A stretch of 64,000 bases of DNA, taken from Bursaphelenchus xylophilus. Taxonomy: Eukaryota > Nematoda > Chromadorea > Rhabditida > Aphelenchoididae. Every line of letters starts with the position of its first letter. Within the stretch, counting starts at the first letter, position 1. The translations under genes and the position numbers were made by a program. Below, in pieces: positions 57,608-64,000 of the stretch. Where the stretch lies: assembly GCA_904066235.2 (NCBI GenBank), contig CAJFCV020000005.1:9729501-9793500 (forward strand), read 5' to 3'. The notes under the pieces were generated by a model that was not told the DNA's origin, did no database searches, and saw only the letters and a program-made list of their open reading frames with translations.

Positions 57608-60600
57608 CTAAACAGTCAAAATTTTATTTTCGGTGGTCTAGACGGGACGACAATTCGTATTAATACTTTTTCTGCCATAGACTGCCATTTGTAAAAATTT
57701 AAAATCCAATTTTATTCGCTAACGTTGCTTTCGAACTCAGCATGAGTTACTCATCCTCCCGCTTCCAGTTCATCTGCATTTTTTATTCCATAAGCCTTCC
57801 CGCTATTCCAATTCATTTTCGTTTCGGACTTTGTCCATTTCGGCCCGAATTCGATGGCCCTCTCCTGTCAAATCTAACGAGGCCAACGAATCCCGTTTGT
57901 TTTGTTTCAGCGTATCCGAAACCCCGTGCCCTCCGCTTCGAAATGGGTTAGAAACGGGAGGGCAGGGCGCGGGAAATTTGAGCCAAAACGAAACGCGCGA
58001 CAAGACGATTCGCAAGAGAGGAGCGCCCATCTGTCCGGCGATCACCGTAAATGCGTTTATGTTGCTTTTTTTGCAGCGCAATTAATCTAATATTTCACCC
58101 CCCGCCGATGGAAAGAGAAGGGGACCAAATTCAAGAGGGGGGTCGTCGGAGAGGCAAGTCGTTGGGATACGGCAAGGGATGAGTGCTCAAATCGGAGTGA
58201 TTTATTCTGGCTTTGTCGGGACATACGATATGACATTTAAGAGAGTCATCATTGGATGAGGTTTGGTTGATTTTATGCCACGAATTGAGGGGCTAAGAGT
58301 TTTGTTGCAAAAAAATTTTTGTCTCACCGTCTCTCATCATCTTCCATCGTCTTGAAAAATGTTGTTTGTCGTTGAAAATCTTTTTTATGCCTCCAAGGCA
58401 GGAGCTGATTTTTTAAGGAGCCAATTTACAGCCTAGATAGGCTATGTTGGCAAAATTTGAACAAAAGCTTATGGTATGTTGAAAAACTTGAATTTTTGGC
58501 CTTTTCATAACTGATTGTTTGTGCTTAAAACTTTGCGTTCAATTTCAACCCAAGATAAACGATTTTTCATTGCTTGTTTTTACATCTCTCTTCGACTTAT
58601 CTGATACATATCGATTACGATCCAATTACCTGAACCCACTCATTCCCAATCTCTTCTGCTCGAACTCCCACATATTTTCGGATGCGAATCAAAACCGATA
58701 AAATCGAAACTTTTTTTTACCCCACCCTTCTCTCGCCCCGCAAACACACGATCATCTGCGTTTGAGGGGCGAAAGGGGGGAGAACCTCGCCGGATGAGTG
58801 GTCCTCGGAAAAATGTCTTTCTCTTAATGCTTATTTTTCTCGCGGAAGATGACCGCTGGGGAATAATAGACAAGTTGAGGGCGAGCCATCCAAATGAGAA
58901 ATTCTTGAATTCCGAAAAAAATCCCCCTTTCTTTAAATGAGCTTCCGTTGTGGAGTGGATGAAAGGAAGGGGGATAGAGATGAATTAGGAGTTTAGAATG
59001 GGTATTTGAGTTTGGTTGGAGGGAAGGTCAAGAGAGGATGTTTTTGGAAATTTTGTGGGATTCTCGACGCTTGATGACAACTACAATGTAATTTGGGGAT
59101 CTTTTAGAACAACTTTGTTGATTTCTAAAGTAATTTTAAAACTGTATGGACTCCACTTGTAATTGTTGGCCCCTTTAGCTATTAATTATGGCTTTATGGC
59201 CAATTATTTCTGATATAGGCCAGCCTTAATGCCAACAGTTCTGTAGTGTTTTTAAACAGCCCTCAAATTTTGAATTGCGCCGCTGGTTTCTTTTTACTTA
59301 CCTCAGTGAATCTAACGCGCCCACGACTAAGTTATCTGTGCCTCTGTGTAACAAATAGAAATAGAATAAAAAAATTGCTGATCTCAGAAGGCTATGATGT
59401 TCAGTGCGTCATTTCTACCCAAAATCAGCATCTGAGGCCTTTGTAATCTTTTATACAGCAAGTTTATGCAACGTAGACAAATTCTACGAAAGGATTTACT
59501 AAGATTCGTCAATTATTGCTTCAAAATTTCAATTTTTTTTCTAATATTTCTCGCTATTGGCTTCCCCGCTTCCCTTGACTTCCTACATGCATTTTCATCT
59601 CCTGGCCGGACCATCTGTCCTATAAACATCATCGCGTATTTACTCTTTCCCAGTCCAAAAAAGATCCCGTTGTGGTCGTACCAAAACTTTTTCCTGCGCC
59701 TGTTTACATTAAGGTTGCGTCATTCGGGTCAAAAAACCGAATGAATCCGTCTTTGTGATTGCGCAATCCGCCTGTTGTAAGCGGCTTTTTAACGGCCTTT
59801 CCAGTGTTTTGTAATCGCTCATTGACGCCGGTTACTTGTGAAAATGAGTCAACTGAAAGTCTTTATATCAAAAATTTCGAATTTCATAAAGAACTTAATT
59901 TTTTTGAACTAAAAACTGTATTTAAATAGCTTTCGGCATACCTTTTGAACTTTTATGCCCATTACCTATTCATTAATTCCCTTTTATCAACCGAATTGGT
60001 TCTTCCAAAAAAAAATTTTTTCCGAACTTCAAAATGAACCTTTTGGCCCATAAAAAAACGGGATTTGTCTGTGGGTCCGGGCAAAGACGTCTGGACACTT
60101 TTTATACGTCAATTAGATGCTGTTACATTTTATTGGGGTTCCGCTGGGACTTGGAGTTAAGACTTTTTAATTTCGACCCGATTTCGGCGGAATGCACTTT
60201 TTGATGACTATTCTAAAATTTAGAGGGCATTACCGTCTTTGCAGAAGAGCTATCCATCTAGCTAGTGTTTTACAACATTTATTTTACCAAAATCGTTGTA
60301 GTTTCTATACTAAAATAGCATTTCTCCAAATTTTTTTATTTGTCCTCTATTGCAATATAAATTCACCTCAAAGTACGTAAATTGTTTTTCCAAATACCAT
60401 AATCTAATTTTATATGCCAAGAAATTCCTCGAATCCAATTTCGCAAACTCCATTCTATCATAGGAGCCGGTGATTATGTCAAAACACCAGTTTAATCCTC
60501 CTCATTCCGCTCCCCGGATCCGTTTTTATCGCAATTCTGCGAGTTTTCTCCCGCTTCTTCATTTCCACAGCCCACGAGTTTCCCTCCCTCGCTTCCAACT

Positions 60601-63260
60601 CCTTCTTCTCGCATAATGCATTCAAATGTCCATAAAAACCGACCGGCGAATTACCCCGTAAATTTTTGACTGGAGCGCAATTCTTTTCGCTCTCTTTTTG
60701 TCTTCCCCCCGGTGCCTTGCAGTTCCGCTTATGTAGGGGCGATGAAAATTGGGCGCTGCGCAAGGGCGTTGGTGGATGAGTTTATGGTGGAGGCGGAAGA
60801 CTGGAGGCATGTCTGGCATATGATTACTTAATTTTTTGTCTGACCCTCCTTATATGGCCGCATGAGGTCGATTTTTAAAAGTTGGCTTAAAATGGACCAT
60901 TTTGCTTTGGATGACGCTAGCGGCCATTAGAGGTACCCTAGAGCAGCAGTTGTAGTTCTAGGATGCTCTCAGAGCAATGTCGTATCATTGAGAGGCATTT
61001 TACCCCACAAATTTTTAAGGAGCTCTCGGAAATAAATACCTGACCTTATCTATGACCCACTAATCTCCCTTTCGTTTTTGTCCCGATTTAAAAAAATTCC
61101 ATTCTTATCGCACAGAAAACTATGCCCCTTTGAAGGCTATTGCCATGTACTCATCATAGCTTACGAATCACCAATATCACTCTCTGTACCCTGCAAATTT
61201 TTGAATTCTCGAATTGCCGTCATATCTCCGCCTTTAACCATGTTTTGGAGGCCAAACGAAGATTCCCGTCCGAAATTAATCGGATTACAGCTTTTTCATA
61301 GACCCACCAGGTGTCGTTCGCCGCTTAATGCCCTTTTTACGACTTTCGGCTATTGCATAAGCGTCTTGCAACCTCGCTTTGCGAACCATACGGCTTATCT
61401 CTCTCTCGACGAGCGACGCGAGGGATCTCAATGCGCCACAATATAATCAAGTGATTTATGGAGGAGATATTGAGGGTATTACATATGTTTTGCGTAACCT
61501 TGGGGACTTTAGGAGTTGGTTATGAAGGATTAAAATGGCTAAAATTTGATTACTGTCACGGTATGACGAATTGCAAGAAAGAAAGTTATTTTATTTGTTT
61601 TGTAAGGTATATTGGTGCGTAATGACTTGTTTTGATGCAAAATCGCGTTCGTCAACATCTGAAAGTGTTTACAGATGTTGTCATTGTGCCTAGATGTAAT
61701 TATAGCAAACTTTTTTCTACCGGAATTCCGCGTTTATTTTCTAAGATCTCATATTTCCACTTTTTTTTGGGTTATTTCCTTTTCCTCGAAATCGTATATG
61801 CCCAACCGAAGGTCATTACGGTAATCCGAGTCCAGCTCAACACATTTCTCACCCCGTTTTTTTGCTCCTCCCCGCCGATCGGACTCCTAATCTTCTCTTT
61901 TTTTCACCCAACTCTCTCTTCCATCTTCTTGCACTTTATTCGCTTATGACGGATTGACGGGAAAAGAGTTATGCTGGGAGTTTTTTTTCCAAAAAAAAAT
62001 TTTTTGAGACGAGTTTTTCGCGCGATTTACTCCACGACCTTCAAAGGATGGAGAGGGTTGAGATGTCAAGTTTTAAACCGTATTGTTTTGTAAAGGTGGA
62101 GGAGAAATTGAGGAGTCCGGGCGGTGTTTATGAGGCGGTTTGGAGCGAGGGTTTGTAAGAGGAAATTGGGTTTATACAGTCACAGTGAAGTGGGTTACAG
62201 AGGGAATGCAAAGTTGGGCTTTTTGTGGTGGAGGATGAGTAAAAAGTTTCTGGCAGAATAGCGTTAACTACAATCGAGATATAATTTTTAAATTGTAATA
62301 TAGATTTGTAGTTTTTTGTTCAACAAAAATGGCCACAATTTTCTCGAATTCTAATGTAAGAAATTCCATAATTAGCGTTGACATTAAGCCGTACATGTCC
62401 TAAGTGTGAATGGAGTGCACTACAAGGACTTATTTTCTCGTTAGACGCGAACATTTGCAAAGCACGTGAATTATTTGTTGCTCTAATTATTATGTGTTGG
62501 TTAAATTTTATGTTCAGCCGCAGCTGTGAGATTTACACTTCTTTGACTAATCTTTAACGTGGTTATTTTCATTGTGGCCTTGCGCTAAGAATGACAAAGT
62601 TGGAGGGTTTTTTTTGAGGGCAAATATAACAAAGTTTTTTTAAAATTCATTATAGGTCTGTCAGGGATGTTTAGCACTCTATAAGGAGCAGAGAACAGCA
62701 GAGTTTCCACGAGTACTTCCTGAAGTATTCGAATGGCGGCATTTTTTATGAATATGGGGCAAAAATGAAAAGGCCAGGGATTAGTGGGTCATGGATAATG
62801 TCTGGTATTTCCAGAGGTTATTTTAGGATTCTCTATGCAAACACCATCAAAAATGCTTCTTAATGGCATGTAGACTAGGATATGATTACATTTTGAACTT
62901 TACTGTGCTCTATATCTCCACTGGAACAATTTAAACCCACGATACCCATTTTTTGATGATTTTTGAAAATTTCTCTTCTAAAGTAATATCATGTGAGCTG
63001 AAGTCATATAACATCACCATTGGGCCGGCAGCTTGCCGTTCTACAGTTTTCCCCATAGACTCATCCTCTAACCCCTTAAAAATTCTATATTTTGAGGCCA
63101 CCAAATTTTGTGTCAGTCTGGAGAATAACTCCTCTTATTATAGTAATTCCCGCCTGTTTATTTACCCACGGTACTATTCCGTGCATTTCTTAGGCTTCAA
63201 CCCTCTAATTTTTCGTGAACATGCGCTCCATTAATCACAATAAATAAATGTATTTCATTT
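57608..63260. other. Non-coding region with GC-richer islands
   Basis: I find no supported exon here. Islands of higher GC lie at about 57,770-58,230, 58,700-58,900, 59,560-59,830, 60,490-60,830, 61,080-61,450 and 61,850-62,230, separated by A/T-rich sequence. Several are open on both strands, so the frames are not evidence of genes. They could be cis-regulatory blocks of the gene that starts at 63,273 or of the 57.3-kb exon. Confidence 0.45.
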
Positions 63261-63261
63261 T

Positions 63262-63272
63262 TTTCTTTCAGA
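63262..63272 (+). promoter_or_regulatory. Probable spliced-leader or 3' splice site
   Basis: TTTCTTTCAG followed by a single A before the ATG at 63,273. This is a strong nematode acceptor directly before a start codon. Confidence 0.55.
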
Positions 63273-63436
63273 ATGAGTCCAAAGAAGAAATTGCGTCAAA
63301 TTGAATCTCCCGAGGCCGCGGACCCCGAAACGCCGGTTTGTTATACGGGGTTGAAAAAAGCATTCGAGGAGGGGAGAGGAAACGCGAAGGGGAGAGTGGA
63401 AGAAAAGGTCATTCAAATCAATGTTTTTTATCGCTT
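63273..63436 (+). CDS. First coding exon of an unidentified gene (partial)
   Basis: ATG directly follows a strong acceptor. The exon encodes 54 residues plus two bases and ends at CGCTT|GTAAAT, a donor type used elsewhere in this window. The peptide begins MSPKKKLRQIESPEAADPET, basic then acidic and probably disordered, with a possible nuclear-localisation sequence (PKKKLR), and then reads YTGLKKAFEEGRG and EEKVIQINVFYR. The product is not recognised. The next exon is not identified in the remaining 560 bp, so the gene continues beyond the window. Confidence 0.5.
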
Positions 63437-64000
63437 GTAAATTGTTCCGCACTGTGGGTTGGCGAGGTGGTTGTGAGAGTTCGGATTACGGGATTTGCAT
63501 CGGGGATTTCAGCGGTTTTCGAGCGGTAAAAACGTTATTTACAACGTGTTATGGACTTCGTATTGTAGCCTAGACTTTATGGGGGAGGCTCAAGAGCTTT
63601 AACAAAAATTTTATGGCCTAAAAAACAAATTTTTATCTTTTTTAAAACCCTCGTGAGCCGTTGTCTAGTCGTCCTGGGCAAAAACAATACCGAGAACATG
63701 TATATTATATAGGTTATTGCTCGAGGAAAAATTCCGTGTTCCAGACAAGCGGCAGGCTCAAAGAATTTGTGGTCTTTGCGAGGAACTTGACGACAGTTTT
63801 TTCTTTTTTCCATTCAATTTTTGCTAACTTCTGTTTCCATTGGCGTCATGGTTAATATAACGTCAAAAATCTGGCATTATCCGATCTCTTATGCCTCACT
63901 TTTCCTCTTCACTGAAAAAGTGTTTCATTTACTATAGATTAAAATACATTTCTCCCCTAGTTCGGCTAAAGATTCACCAAGAAATTCGAAAATTTTAAGC

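Overview
The window is a piece of an AT-rich nematode nuclear genome. The evidence is: genes broken by introns mostly of 40-60 nt ending in TTTTCAG-like acceptors, AATAAA signals just after stop codons, acceptor sites lying 1-3 nt before some start codons (as expected for spliced-leader addition), a fatty-acid/retinol-binding (FAR) gene of a family known only from nematodes, and a degenerin (DEG/ENaC) channel gene. I cannot name the species. Gene models were assembled by eye; each full model is in frame throughout with GT-AG introns.

Left part (1-34.8 kb): gene-poor. It holds the first three exons of a diaphanous-type formin (minus strand, 11,343 to 9,422) whose FH1/FH2 part I cannot find, two weak gene candidates (29.6-30.4 kb and 31.8-32.2 kb), and many inverted-repeat elements. 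The main element family has ends close to CAAGGGAAGTAC and a 3-bp TNA target duplication. Three copies are exactly 449 bp, and two long fold-back relatives carry tRNA-like segments. Short GC-richer islands, not convincingly coding, are scattered between repeats.

Central part (34.9-55.8 kb): gene-dense. On the minus strand, in transcription order, come FAR, an oxysterol-binding-protein-related protein (ORP, PH + coiled coil + lipid-binding domain) and a PARP-fold protein, with operon-like spacing between the last two. The ORP has lost the SHHPP part of the family signature, and the PARP has Asp where the third triad residue should be Glu. Next is a 1,031-bp fold-back with a tRNA-like segment in each arm, then a complete DEG/ENaC channel on the plus strand. 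It converges on a small minus-strand gene (tentatively MSP/PapD-like) that lies downstream of an ankyrin-repeat/coiled-coil gene. Upstream of that are three tandem paralogues of a small secreted protein family I do not recognise.

Right part (55.8-64 kb): an orphan terminal exon (57.3-57.6 kb, minus), several kilobases of sequence with GC-richer islands, and a first coding exon on the plus strand (63,273-63,436) of a gene that runs out of the window.

The best candidates for something undescribed are the three-paralogue secreted family, in which a cysteine pair is present in two copies and jointly absent from the third; the divergent ORP/PARP pair; and the fold-back elements with tRNA-like pol III boxes.
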